64,000 nucleotides of DNA from Cryptomeria japonica (Eukaryota; Streptophyta; Pinopsida; Cupressales; Cupressaceae). The notes below the pieces were generated by a model. That model saw nothing but the letters and a program-made list of their open reading frames with translations. It was not told the origin of the DNA and made no database searches. The DNA lies in contig NC_081406.1 in the NCBI RefSeq assembly GCF_030272615.1, positions 113,987,783 to 114,051,782 of the forward strand, given 5' to 3'. Positions 22,620 through 34,036 of the stretch are shown in pieces. The position numbers and the translations under genes are program-made. The first letter of the stretch is position 1. The number at the start of each line of letters is the position of its first letter.

Positions 22620-23449
22620 TGCCAACAACAATGAGAGAAAACTGAGAGGGGAGGTGAATCAATTTTCTACTAGATCTACTAACTCAACCATAAATACGAA
22701 TCTGGTAAATTGCAACAATAACAAAGATAAGGAAATTGATAGCACAACACACAACACCAAGATTTTGATGTGGAAAACCCGATTAAGGGAAAAAACACCG
22801 TGGGAACCTACCCACAATAAGATGATACTCTATAGTAGTATATGAAAATAATTACAATGGGGAATGCACCAACATTCAGGTACAATGTCTAAAGCTTACA
22901 AATTAAGATACAATAACCCAGAAGGATACAACCCTTAGGGAAGTCTCATTGACTTACAACACGATTCAGACAACAATCTACAAGGAATGAACTACAATAA
23001 TAGCATCTACAAATGCCTCATTATAGTTTCGGTTAAGCATAATTGTATGCTCTACAACACCAAACTCTGGTCAATACACCACATTGAAACATGAATCCTT
23101 GTTCTCATATACACAACTCTCTAATAATGCAGACACAACCTTGATACCTAAATTACATGACAATATAACCTATTTATAAAATTCATCAGCCTTGACAACA
23201 AGGTTGGCTAAACCCTCAACTCACAATTGTAAAATTACATTACACGATACAAAGATCAACCACCGGACCAATATAATGATATACATGATATATCATGGAC
23301 ATAAATAATTTTTTCAAATGCCCATCACCACCGGTAATCATGCCAAGATCAACTGCAACATGTTACACCACTAGGAAAACCGCATAACCTAAAGAACATC
23401 ACTGATTCAACAAAATCACCAATAACATGCATAACAATCAATATAGCTC
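22620..23449 (-). repeat. 3' LTR of D, outer part
   Basis: Matches the 5' LTR (56529-57351) along its length, for example GATTTTGATGTGGAAAAC and ATGATACTCT blocks. Ends at the H insertion, whose left target copy AGCTC is 23445-23449. Confidence 0.85.
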
Positions 23450-23837
23450 TGTAGATAGGAAAATGGAATGCATCAAAAGCAACTTTAAACCAGTTCAACC
23501 ACAAAAACTAGATTGCAATGATAAATCCTAATTACAATCAATAAAGGCATGAAGAAGAAATACTAAAATTAAAATGCAAACCAAAGCATGTATCTCCTTC
23601 ATTGTTCCTCCATTGTCCTTCTATCTCCTTCAAATTAGTGTGTTTGTGGATCTCACCTACAAGTGCAAAAGCATAGTATGAAAGCAAGATGGCTAGAAAA
23701 ATGGCAACATAAGGATACTAGAAGCATGGTTTTTCTCTCCTTTTTTTTGAAGAAATTCATCCAATTTATAGACAAATTGGAGAGAGGACAAGATTAGCAT
23801 GAAGAGATTTGAAAGGAAATTCAGATCATGAATGGCA

Positions 23838-23998
23838 AAATTATGACAAATTATGACAAAATTGACATGCAAGATTGATTGATAAGAATTATGACAAATT
23901 ATGATAAAATTGACATGCAAGATTGATTGACAAGAATTATGACAAAATTGACATGCAAGATTGATTGACAAGAATTATGACAAATTATGACAAGATTG
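23838..23998 (-). repeat. Tandem array 1 in H LTR
   Basis: Plus strand repeats of GACAAAATTGACATGCAAGA followed by TTGATTGACAAGAATTATGA, unit about 40-55 bp, roughly three to four copies. Missing from the other LTR because of its deletion. Confidence 0.8.
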
Positions 23999-24479
23999 AA
24001 ATGCCATTCCCATGAAATTAGGGGAAATATTAGAAAAATTGAAGAAAATAGGAGAAATAGAAATTAGGAATTAGGAGAAATTAGTAAATTGGAAAATTGA
24101 GGAAAAAGATGAAATAGAAATTAGGTGAATTAATTAATAGGTTTTCATCCATTAATTAATTCATGAAAAAGACCTAGGACTAAATAAATAGATTTATTTA
24201 ACCCACCAAGAAGAAGAAAAGGATTAAATGATCAAATCATAAAACCCTAGAAATAAGAGGACAAGGAATTAGGTCAAGACAACAAGAAATTAATGTCGAT
24301 TCAATCATGATTTTGATTGACAAAGGACCAATGCTGATAAATGATTAAGATTGGTTGACAAAATGACCAAGATTGACAAAGAGATCAAATTGATAGGCGC
24401 CAATTGACGAGGAACAATGACTAATTGATCCAAATTGACATGATTGAAAAGGACAATGATCGATGACAAATTGATCACA

Positions 24480-24605
24480 AAATGACAAGATTGACAAGGA
24501 CAAGGATCGATGACGAATCGATCACAAGATGACAAGATTGACAAGGACAAGGATCGATGACGATTCGATCGCAAGATGACAAGATTGACAAGAGGACAAA
24601 GATCA
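24480..24605 (-). repeat. Tandem array 2 in H LTR
   Basis: Plus strand units of about 50 bp containing ATGACAAGATTGACAAGGAC and GATCGATGACGAATCGATC, about two and a half copies. Also present at 31993-32112 in the other LTR. Confidence 0.8.
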
Positions 24606-24819
24606 ACCAAAATCATGACTAGAGATTGCTATCGACAAGACCTAATTCAAAAGCGAGAAAAATGAGGAATGCAGAAGAAGGACTTGATGCTCACAAATGA
24701 TAAAGACCAAGTGCACAACATAGAAGAAATGTTAATGCAACACAAGAACCCTAAAATAAGGCAATGCGCAAATGTTAAAGTATGACTCCACAAGCATTGA
24801 CTATTTTTAGACGTCTACA

Positions 24820-24833
24820 TTTTGCCCCTCTTT
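24820..24833 (-). promoter_or_regulatory. Polypurine tract of element H
   Basis: In sense AAAGAGGGGCAAAA, directly before the LTR start TGTAGACG. Very like the tract of G (AAAGAGGGGAAAAA), suggesting related elements. Confidence 0.82.
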
Positions 24834-27419
24834 GAGACAATGCGATTTTAAGCGTTGTTTCAAAGAACAATAATGAAAATGCCCCAGACAATAACAATGA
24901 CATGTGCATTCCCCCTTGAGGAATTGGCCAGAAAAATCTAGAAAAGAGGCCAATTGATTGATAAGAATGACAGAAGATGATAGGTTCGAACAGATCAAAC
25001 AGACTGCCAAGACTGACAGAAGAAATGTTAGTAAGAAGAAATTAGATAGAGGACAGTTAGAGATGAAGGAAAACTTGCTTTCACATATGCACATAAGTAG
25101 GTGAGAACGTTTATTTAATGTAGCAAAGCGGATGTAGAGCATCATGGCATTGAAGGCCAGAGCTAGAACACAACCCCTTTTGCAAAAGACAAACACATCG
25201 CACACAAGGAATGAAGCATCCTAGGGTGCATACATCAAGAGTCGAGGTATGTGCGGCATTCACAAAGAGAACGTACTTATCACAGACACCCAATGATATA
25301 GTTGCCCCAGTTTGTGACAAACATTCCACAAATAGAAAACACAACAACAAAAAAAAGGAAAGGGACCATGAACCATCCCGGTCACTCTAAATCACTCAGT
25401 GACATCATCAAGCAACATAGGAACATGATCGAAGCCAAAGATAAATCAATAAAAAGATAAGATGCACAAATTCAACCAAGTCAAACAAATAGTCTGATCG
25501 TCATTGTCAAAGGTGGAAAACAAGAATGATCATGCTATCTGGTTTCAGGGAATGCGGTACCCCATCTAAGACAGGACACAGTCTGGTTTCGAGTATACAA
25601 CACCCTGTATAAGACCCATGATAATAGTGACAAAGACAAATGATATTCATGATGCTATTTTGATTGATGTGACAACTGTGATCAAGTTGAATGCTTGCTT
25701 GGTCGAACAGTTCATCTGTTATTGCATGATTTCATTGAAGCACAATGTTTGATTGATTGTCGTTGGATGTATGCTCAACGATCTATCTATGCACAAAGGG
25801 GACCATTTATTGACAAAATGCAAAATGCCAAAGAAATTGTTTTTGGATTTTGATGTTTTTCACTTTGTAGGAATTTCGAGTTTTTTTAATTTTTTTGTTC
25901 GTTTTTCAAGACTTTATTTGACTTTTTAGGGATTTTTTGAGGACATTATTTGATTTTTAGGTTTTTTTTTTTTTTTAGGGATTATTTCAGGACATTATAT
26001 GATTTTTTTGGATTTTTTCAGGACATTATGTGATTTTATTTTTTTAGGGATTATTTCAAGACATTATGTGATTTTTTTTGGATTATTTCAGGACATTATG
26101 TGATGATTTTTTTTGGATTATGTCAAGACATTATGTGATTTTTTTGGATTATTTTAGGACATTATGTGATTTTTTTTGGATTATTTCAGGACATTTTAGC
26201 TGAAAATGAACACATGATTTTTTTTTATGTTTTTGAATGTTTTCAGGATTTTTTTCAATTTTTTTTTTACTATTTCAGGATATTTTTCAATTTTTATGAT
26301 TTTGCCCCCAGTGTCTAGCAAGGCAAGGAATATGACAGGTGAATAAATAGGCTTTCTAAAATGTTGGTGGATAGAGGGAAGACAAAGGCCTTTTATTATG
26401 GAGACAATGGGACAAGAGACTGGATATGACTATGTAAAGTAGTGACATGGCATGAGGGACATGTCAAGAGGTTTTTGAAACCATGTTTTGTATTTCACGT
26501 CCTTATGTCAGATCAAGATCAAGGGACAGAAAGAGTGTATGGATAGTGATAAGATATGGATAGGATAGGGGACATGGACTGAAGGTCAGGATAGGATACG
26601 GGATAGTGGCAAAAAGTTGCAATAAGCTAGGGAATATGGATGAAAAGTTATAATAAGCAAATGGATAAAGACCAAAAGCTATGATGGACTAAAAGCTGCA
26701 AGCAAGATGCATGATGCTCATGAAGATCCTTAGCCTTGTCAAGATCAAAGGTGGAAAGGGAAACTGGACATGAGGGACAATAGGATATGAAGGGTAATGA
26801 CAGGGGTTTGATAGGATAATGGAATAATGAAAGACAAAAGGATATGATAGGATAAAACCTATCCCCAAGTATGGTATGCAAGAAGTTCATAAATTACGCA
26901 TGACGCCTATTTGCCAGGTTTTCATCATGGTACTTTCCCAAGGTGCCTATTTGCCAAGTTTTTACCAGTGGACAAATTATTTTTGCTTTACTTTTTCCTT
27001 TTGTCTTTTTTTTTCTTTTCAATTTTTCACTTTTTTTGAATTTTTTTTTGTATTTTGACTTTTTCAATAAAAGATGGACACATGATAGGGGATGGAAGAA
27101 GGACTCAAGCATCTTTTTGTTTGGATAGTAGCCTTGAAAAAAATGGACCATGACCTTTAAAAGTATGCTCAAAGATGTTGGTAGGATAAGGACATGGAAA
27201 ATAAGATGAAACTAAGGCAAGGATTTATGTAAAGGATTGGATCAGAGGGATGGAAGGATGGAAAATATGCAGTGGATAATGGATAGGGTATTGGAAGAAT
27301 TAGGCTTCACTGGATGGAAATGAAGGCAAGATCAACATTGGCACACACCTTGACGAGTGGTGGATTGATGGAGGAAAAATGGATCTCAAATTGTGAGATT
27401 TGGATGGAGGAATAGCAAT
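24834..27419 (-). other. 3' internal region of element H
   Basis: About 2.6 kb, low complexity. Holds the T-rich tandem array (25880-26290) and a long purine-rich plus-strand stretch with GGATAGGATATGG-like words (26330-27300). Short frames with Lys-rich or Phe-rich translations come from composition. No gene supported. Confidence 0.55.
25880..26290 (-). repeat. T-rich tandem array in element H
   Basis: About eight to ten copies of a 30-45 bp unit whose core reads CAGGACATTATGTGATTTTT on the plus strand, followed by T-run, GGATTATTT. Copies differ mainly in the length of the T run. Confidence 0.85.
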
Positions 27420-29136
27420 TTTAGATGCTAAGTTTGATGTTTCTGTAGGCTTTTATGCTTCAAGGAGCTGCTTAGGGGTCCATATGGTTTTTGATTTTTC
27501 ATGCTTTTGTGGTTCCTTGGAGTGCATTGCTTGCACAAGGGATTTAGGAACCCATACATATTTTGACTTTCCTTTATTTTTCTCAGTGGGCCTTTGTGGC
27601 CTTTTGGATATTTATTTTTCTTTATAGATCAATTTGTTCTTTGTTTTGACATGTCGATTATATTGGACATGTTGATCCTTGAATACATGTGGATTGCATG
27701 GATGGATATGAATGAAATGGACTTCTTTTGGATTGATGAAATTTACTCAAGGATGTGTGCTTTTGTTGACCTTGCATACAGGATGAAGGAATATAAGGAC
27801 CTAAGATGGATGGAAAGTATGATGGGGAAGGAATATGTTTGGATTTTGATGGAGGGATACCAACGTCTTGAGAGTGAGTTGTGTAGACATGACCCTTAAG
27901 ATCTTCTTTGATATGGAGGGGTTCTTTCTCATGAAGGTCTACCCCTTGGCCTTTATGAATATCTTGACTTGTAGGATACTCTTTTCTTTGGGAAGAAGAC
28001 GTGAGTCCATTATGAGGTGGATATGATATGAGAGAAATAATGAAATCTTGAAGTGGATCGGGTTACACCAAAGTGGAAGAACCCATTATGTATGTCGAGG
28101 GTTCATGAACATCTTGCACTGACATGTTAGAATCATGAGGGGGATTAGGATCATGAGGGGGACTAGGATTGTGTAGTGGACATGGTTCAATGACAAGCTC
28201 TTCAAGAGATGGAATGGGAGAAATAATGGGATCATCAAAAGAAATGCGATCTTGGAGTGTATAGGGAGCATTAAGACAAGGAGATGGAGGAACAAGAGGA
28301 TCTTGTCGAGGATTTAAAGGAATAATTTGATCTTGACAAGGAGGAAGATCATTGGAATCCTCTTTAAAGGTGCTTTGCTCTTGACTTTTAATGGGATCAT
28401 TAGAAAGGATGGAAGGGATATCTTGATCTTTCTTAGGAAGTGGAATGTCAATGGGATTTGAAAGGACATTGTGGTCTTGGATAGAATTGATAGGAATAAG
28501 TGAATCATCATCAGTGTCTGGGAACATGGGGTCCTAGTCAACAATTGGATGGGATGATAAGGTTTCAGGATCTTGATCTTGATTTTCTTTAGGACTCATT
28601 TCTTCATGCTCTAAATTATCCTCTTGACATGGGGTTGGACTTTGGATATGCATGGGGGATTTTGGCAAGGGATTAATGCTTTAGCACGAAGGGGATGGAT
28701 TTTGAATGGGACTCTCTAAAAGAGAAGCATTTGATGGCATTAAATCTTGCATTTCCAAATAGTACAAGGGATTTGTATAAATGAATTGATTAGCATATAT
28801 TTATGTGGCAAACAATCCTTGGGAGGATACATTATTTGATACATCATTTGGAGGTGATGGTGTAAATTGCTCTTGTGAAACTTCAAAATATGATGGAATG
28901 GGAGGGGAAGTGGAGGCAAATTGAGGGTCAAATTCTTGATGGATGGATGAGCCATTGCTAGACATTGGTGTACGATTTTGATCATCCTCAGGAAAATCAC
29001 TTAAGACTCTCTTTAAGATTTGTCTAATAAGGCCACCTTTCTTTGGAGACACATTTGAATCCTTGCGAGGTTTTGACATGATTGGATTTATATTTTTAAC
29101 TTTCTTGGCAAGAATTTGGTCTTGGTTTGATGTCAT
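27420..29136 (-). pseudogene. Pro/Gln/Ser-rich ORF of element H, unknown
   Basis: A coherent minus-strand frame starts MTSNQDQILAKKVKNINP and stays largely open for about 500 codons to about 27610, then continues in another frame. It is rich in Pro, Asp, Gln, Ser with repeated DPN/PPHD and LIP-type words (near 28060-28500), so probably disordered. Downstream come YVWVPKSLVQAM and TIWTPKQLLEA (near 27490-27550), a repeated W-x-P-K-x-L motif. Stops lie near 28798, 28680, 28536 and 28063, and a frameshift near 27610. I do not recognise the family. It occupies the place where gag-pol would be in a complete element. Confidence 0.5.
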
Positions 29137-29568
29137 GTTTTAATATTTGACTTGGTTCAATTGTTCTAACATGTTTGAAACTTGGGTTGGTGTGTGTTGC
29201 AACCTTTGTTTTTGAATGTTTGGTTGTAGTTGTTGACATTGATATTCCACCATTGGTTAAACCATTTGTTGACATTGTATAGTTGGTTAGACATATTATT
29301 GAAATTGGACCATTGGTTGTATATGTTGGACCATTGGTTGTGTCTACTAGAAATGTTTGAACTATTGAACAATTGGTTGTGATGGTTGAAAATCTGATTG
29401 ATAGTAAACACCTTCTTGTTCTTGTTGTGAAAATGCATAATGTTGTTGTCTCTTTTCTTAAAATTGTTTCATCATCTCTATTTGTGAGAGGAGATCTGGT
29501 ATGTTTGATTGTTCAATAAGAGATCTTACATCAATTGGCTCAATATTTGGATTTTGACCTAGAAATTT

Positions 29569-30006
29569 TCAAAACATTTTGGACATTTGTGATCTATTCT
29601 TCTCAATGTTTTTCACTTTTTGTTCCAAAATCTCCTTTTCTTGAGCTAGTTTATCCTCTAGTTTTTGTATTTGGACATTTACATCATCATGATAAGTTTG
29701 ATCCAAGTTATGAGACATGTAGAGATTGGATTGACATGATTGATTTCTCAATTGTGATGACATGGCTTCGTAAGAAGGTTGAGACCTCATTTCAACAAAC
29801 ATGTCACTATGCAATGCAACTAATGGGATTGACAAATGCAACCTAAAAGGATAACAATGAAACTTAATGTTTTTGTTGTTTTTCAATATTTTGACAAACT
29901 TTTTGGAATGCAAACCTAAAGACTCAACCTTGGGAAGTTGAAATGAAGCCAAGACTTTAAAGGACAAAGGACCAAATGACAATAGGACAAATTGACAATG
30001 TCTCAC
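29569..30006 (-). pseudogene. Coiled-coil ORF fragment of element H
   Basis: 145 codons; the second half has a clear heptad-rich segment (VQIQKLEDKLAQEKEILEQK near 29620-29680). The minus-strand sequence continues downstream (29166-29438) as a strongly Asn/Gln-rich stretch with repeated QWSN words. Together they could be remnants of a Gag-like N-terminus, but no Gag or CCHC motif is visible. Confidence 0.4.
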
Positions 30007-31799
30007 CTATATGCTTGGATACTAAGCTAGGTTTGACAAAATAGAAAATTAATGAAAGGACAAATTTTAGACAAGGTCAAGACTCCCTAACAACAACTTA
30101 GGGTATCATCCAAAGTTTTGATTTTTTTAAGTTTGACAAACCAAATTTTTGAGACTAAATGCAAGAAGGCAATGATTATGACAATGACTTCGGATATGAC
30201 ATGAAAATGATCTAAGGATATGATATGACAAGATGAAGCCAAGACAAGATGGCAATACAATGATAAGGATATGCGAAGACCAATGACTTGGAATATGCAA
30301 AATGTAACCTAGAGAAGACCTAATTTTAGCATGACAAGGATAATGCACGAATGTCACCTAAATAGAAATCTAGCTTAGATATGACAATGAAATGCAAACT
30401 TAGGGAAATGATTTTGAACCTTAGTGCAAAATGAGGATGCTTGCAATGAAAAGGACTAAAGTGAAGGGAGATGACAATATGTCCTAGGACCTAAGTTGGA
30501 CTATGCAAAACCTAGCCTAAAGTGACATGAATTTTGAAACAAAGATATTCAATGTTTTGACAAGCCATGTTCAAATGTTGGATGAATACTTGGACAAATT
30601 TGGACTTTTGTTTGGATTTTGTTTTGAATTGAAGGTTGTTGATTTTGAAAACCCAAGTTGATTATGAGCACTTTTGAAAGTTTGTTTTTTATTTAACCTT
30701 TGACAATCACGGAAGACAAAATGTTTGTTTGACTTTGACTCAAGACAATCAAGCACATTCACAACAAATCCTATGGTTAGCAAGGGCAATATCTGTTGAA
30801 TCCTCTAACCATAAAATACAACACTCAGCCAGATAGCTAGACACTTGGTAGCACTGGCTCCCCCTTATAGTGCACTCACTTCTCGGGCATACCAAGCTTC
30901 AAGTTCAAGGGGCATCACTTCCCAAGAACTTGCTATCTCTAACTAAGGAGTACATGAGAGGTGTCTTTGGCATACACGTATCACGATGCCTGAACCAACA
31001 GATAGAAGGATTTTGGCCTCTAAAAATAAGAGATTCTAGTTAGGGCATTCGTTCAGGTGGGTATTGATCCGACGAATAAATCATCGCAATACCATTCTAG
31101 CACCCATTGTCTACAACTTTCGTTGCATCCACAGTTATTTAGAGTGGTTCGAAAGAGCTTGGCTTTAGCTCATCACCACTTTGGTTCGTTCCCTCTCACC
31201 AATGCTTGTGCGAAGTGCCAGGCAAATTGGGAGGTAGGCCCAATTCTAAGGGTTAAAACATGCAATCAAGCTAAAAACAAACAAAGCATGCATGGTGTTC
31301 ATTAACCTTTAAGAAATTAAAATATGCAACTACTTTAAAAAAATGCAAGGATGATGTTTTAGTGAAAGTCTTTGACCGTGTCCTACATAAGATTTGTTAG
31401 TAGTTGTATTTTTAGTCTTCGTCACATGTAACGCTAAGATGCTGCACATAGAATCAGTACCAAGGAAAACCAGAATGCAAGAAACAGAATGAAAACAAAC
31501 TAATTTGCAAGTAAAAACACTAATTTTACCTCTTTTTCTGGCCTTACACAGGCGCAGAATATCTCAACACAGGTGTAGGATGTCTTGACATAGGTGCAGA
31601 TCCCTTCAACATAGGCACAGGATGTCTTGACACAGGCATAGATCTCTTCAACACAAGCGTAGGATGTCCTGACACAAGCATAGGAGTTTCCAGAAAGCTC
31701 TGAGTCGCCCTGTTCCTTGAGTTTTCACCTGCAAATCAGCTCAAGAGCACTCAAAACATGGTTAAGGGGGTTAAGATTCATGTCGAGTTCACCAGAAAA
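30007..31799 (-). other. 5' leader of element H
   Basis: About 1.8 kb between the 5' LTR and the first frame. Purine-rich plus strand with ATGACA/GATATGACA words. Near the LTR a short tandem repeat (31551-31690). The primer site should lie at about 31783-31796 (sense TGGTGAACTCGACA), though I cannot name the tRNA. No ORF of substance. Confidence 0.5.
31551..31690 (-). repeat. Short tandem repeat in H leader
   Basis: About six diverged copies of a 24-25 bp unit of the form CACAGGCGTAGGATGTCTTGA alternating with CATAGATCTCTTCAACACAG. Confidence 0.75.
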
Positions 31800-32337
31800 T
31801 GTAGATAGGAAAATGGAATGCATCAAGAGCAACTTTAAACTAGTTCAACCACAAAAACTAGATTGCAATGATAAATCCTAATTACCAAGATTGACAAAGA
31901 GATCAAATTGATAGGTGCCAATTGATAAGGAACAATGACTAATTGATCCAAATTGACATGATTGAAAAGGACAATGATCGATGACAAATCAATCACAAAA
32001 TGACAAGATTGACAAGGACAAGGATCAATGACGAATCGATCGCAAGATGACAAGATTGACAAGGATGAGGATCGATGATGAATCGATCGCAAGATGACAA
32101 GATTGACAAGTGGACAAAGATCGACCAAAATCATGACTAGAGATTGCTATCGACAAGACCTAATTCAAAAGCAAGAAAAATGAGGAATGCAGAAGAAGGA
32201 CTCGATGCTCGCAAATGATAAAGACCAAGTGCGCAACATAGAAGAAATGCTAATGCAACACAAGAACCCTAAAATAAGGCAATGCACAAATGTTAAAGTA
32301 TGACTCCACAAGCGTTGACCATTTTTAGACATCTACA
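31800..32337 (-). repeat. 5' LTR of element H, internally deleted
   Basis: Same ends as the 1370-bp partner but lacks about 830 bp. The junction joins CCTAATTA with CCAAGATTGAC, with a two-base AC overlap at the breakpoints, typical of a microhomology deletion. Confidence 0.87.
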
Positions 32338-32342
32338 AGGTC

Positions 32343-32822
32343 ATCAAAACAAATAAGACATACTTAAGAAACACCAGCAAGAACATTAGAATCATCAGTA
32401 ACAGTTGTACCAACACTACTTATAAAATCTTAATCTATCAACATCTGAACCTCAAGAACACTCAAACAACAAAAACTATCACAAAGAAAGATAACTTGTG
32501 AAATGCCAAGGAAAGAACTATATGAAATGAAGATACACAAGACCATCCCAAACAATCTTCCAAATTTTCAGCTCAAGATCTAATCACACTAGAATATACT
32601 GAAAGAGATACTAAACTCTACAAAGCACTGATTAAAAAAAAAATTTGCAAATCGGATAATATGAAATGATCAATTAAGCTTTCTGGATCACCAAAACCAA
32701 TACAAAATAATATAATGATACTAGAAATACTTAATAAACCAATCTACAATCACCAGAATAATAAATCACACAAATATGTTGACATCAATGACAACAACAT
32801 ATCCTAGAAACAACAATGTCCA
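32343..32822 (-). repeat. 3' LTR of D, inner part
   Basis: Lies between H and the D polypurine tract. In sense it starts TGGACATTGTTGTTTC. The matching part of the 5' LTR is not in the window because F interrupts it, so this half rests on position and on the LTR edge next to the polypurine tract. Confidence 0.72.
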
Positions 32823-32837
32823 CCAATCTCCCCCTTT
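32823..32837 (-). promoter_or_regulatory. Polypurine tract of element D
   Basis: In sense AAAGGGGGAGATTGG directly before the 3' LTR start TGGACATT; the classic plant Copia arrangement. Confidence 0.85.
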
Positions 32838-33094
32838 GGCATTGATGGCAACATACAAATGTGAAAATCAATCAATGCAAAGAAAGAAAACATCTACAAT
32901 AAACTCCCCCTAAGATCAAGCAAATAAAAAGAAATTTTCCATGCTTCTCCTCCCACTTTGATAACAATGCCAAAGATTCTCAAAATGGAAAACTAAACCA
33001 ATAGACTACTCTACCAGAGGAGCAACACCAACTCATCAATCCAAACAAAAAGATAAGACTATGAAGTCCACCAGATTGATGCAACTCAATCCAT

Positions 33095-34031
33095 CTAGAT
33101 CTCAGTAGGAGGGTTAGATACCCCTAACTTATCTCTCAAATAGACAAATGTATCTGCAGGCAAAGGCTTAGTGAAAATATCAACAATTTGTTCCTTTGTA
33201 GATACATATTCCAACTTTACCTCTTCTTCACTGACTTTATCTCTCAAGAAATGATACTTGATTGACACATGTTTAGTCTTTGAATGTTGCACTAGATTCT
33301 TTGATATATTAGTAGCACTATAATTATCACAATATATGACAGTAGGCTCATCATAGATAACTCTGATATCCTTCAACGTTTGCTTCATCCAAACTACCTG
33401 AGTGTAGTTAATAGAGACAACAATGTACTCAGCTTCAACAGTAGATAAGGACACTGAATCTTGTTTCTTATTAGCCCATGAAACCAGTTTCTTCCCCAAA
33501 AAGAAAGCACCATCGAAGGTACTCTTCCAATCATGAACATCACCAGCCCAATCAACATCAATGTAAGCATATAATATGAAATCATCATTCCTTGGATACC
33601 AGAAACCATAATCCACAGTCCCTTAAACGTATCTCAATATTCTCTTTACAACAGACATGAATTTCTTTTGGATTAGCTTGATATCTAGTAGCCATGCACA
33701 CAACATGCATAATGTTAGGTCTAGTTTGAGTTAAATATAGCAATCCACCAACCATAGATCTATACAAAGACTGATTAGCTTTCAAAGATTCATCATTTTT
33801 AGATAATTTATAGTCAATCATCATAGGAGTTCCAACCAGTTTGGAGTCATCCAACCCAAACTTCTTCAACAATTCTTTCACATATTTAGTTTGAGATATA
33901 AAAATACTTTTTCCAGTCTATGAAATCTACAAACCTAAGAAAAATTTCATCTCTCCTATTAGAGACATCTCAAATTCTTTCTGCATATCACCAACAAACT
34001 TCATCCTCAAGTTATCATCTCCTCCAAAGAT
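33095..34031 (-). pseudogene. Copia RT C-terminus and RNase H of element D
   Basis: Begins next to G with IFGGDDNLRMKF, continues EMSLIGEMKFFLGL, then two TAG codons at positions that are Gln in the Copia consensus (near 33920-33930), then YVKELLKKFGLDDSKLVGTP. RNase H follows with DVDWAGDVHDWKSTFDGAFF near 33500-33560 and STVEAEYI near 33420-33450. The C-terminal EQIVDIFTKPLPADTF block near 33150-33190 is clear. One frameshift near 33590-33640. Confidence 0.87.
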
Positions 34032-34036
34032 AATAT

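Larger units (their letters stand above)
23450..24819 (-). repeat. 3' LTR of element H
   Basis: Full-length LTR copy, 1370 bp. Contains two internal tandem arrays (listed separately). Confidence 0.88.
23450..32337 (-). mobile_element. Element H: 8.9-kb LTR element without recognisable pol
   Basis: Two direct LTR copies, 23450-24819 (1370 bp) and 31800-32337 (538 bp, internally deleted), both TGTAGATAGGAAAATGG...TCTACA. The flanks AGCTC (23445-23449) and AGGTC (32338-32342) agree at four of five bases. A purine tract next to the left LTR sets the minus orientation. The 7-kb interior has degenerate Pro/Gln/Ser-rich frames, a coiled coil and tandem repeats, but no protease, RT, RNase H or integrase that I can find. 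It fits a large non-autonomous derivative, probably moved by Gypsy proteins. It is inserted in the 3' LTR of D. Confidence 0.85.

Noticed and set aside
26876-27172. Lys-rich (minus) and Phe-rich (plus) frames
   Set aside because: Produced by the T-rich tract at 27000-27060; no coding pattern.
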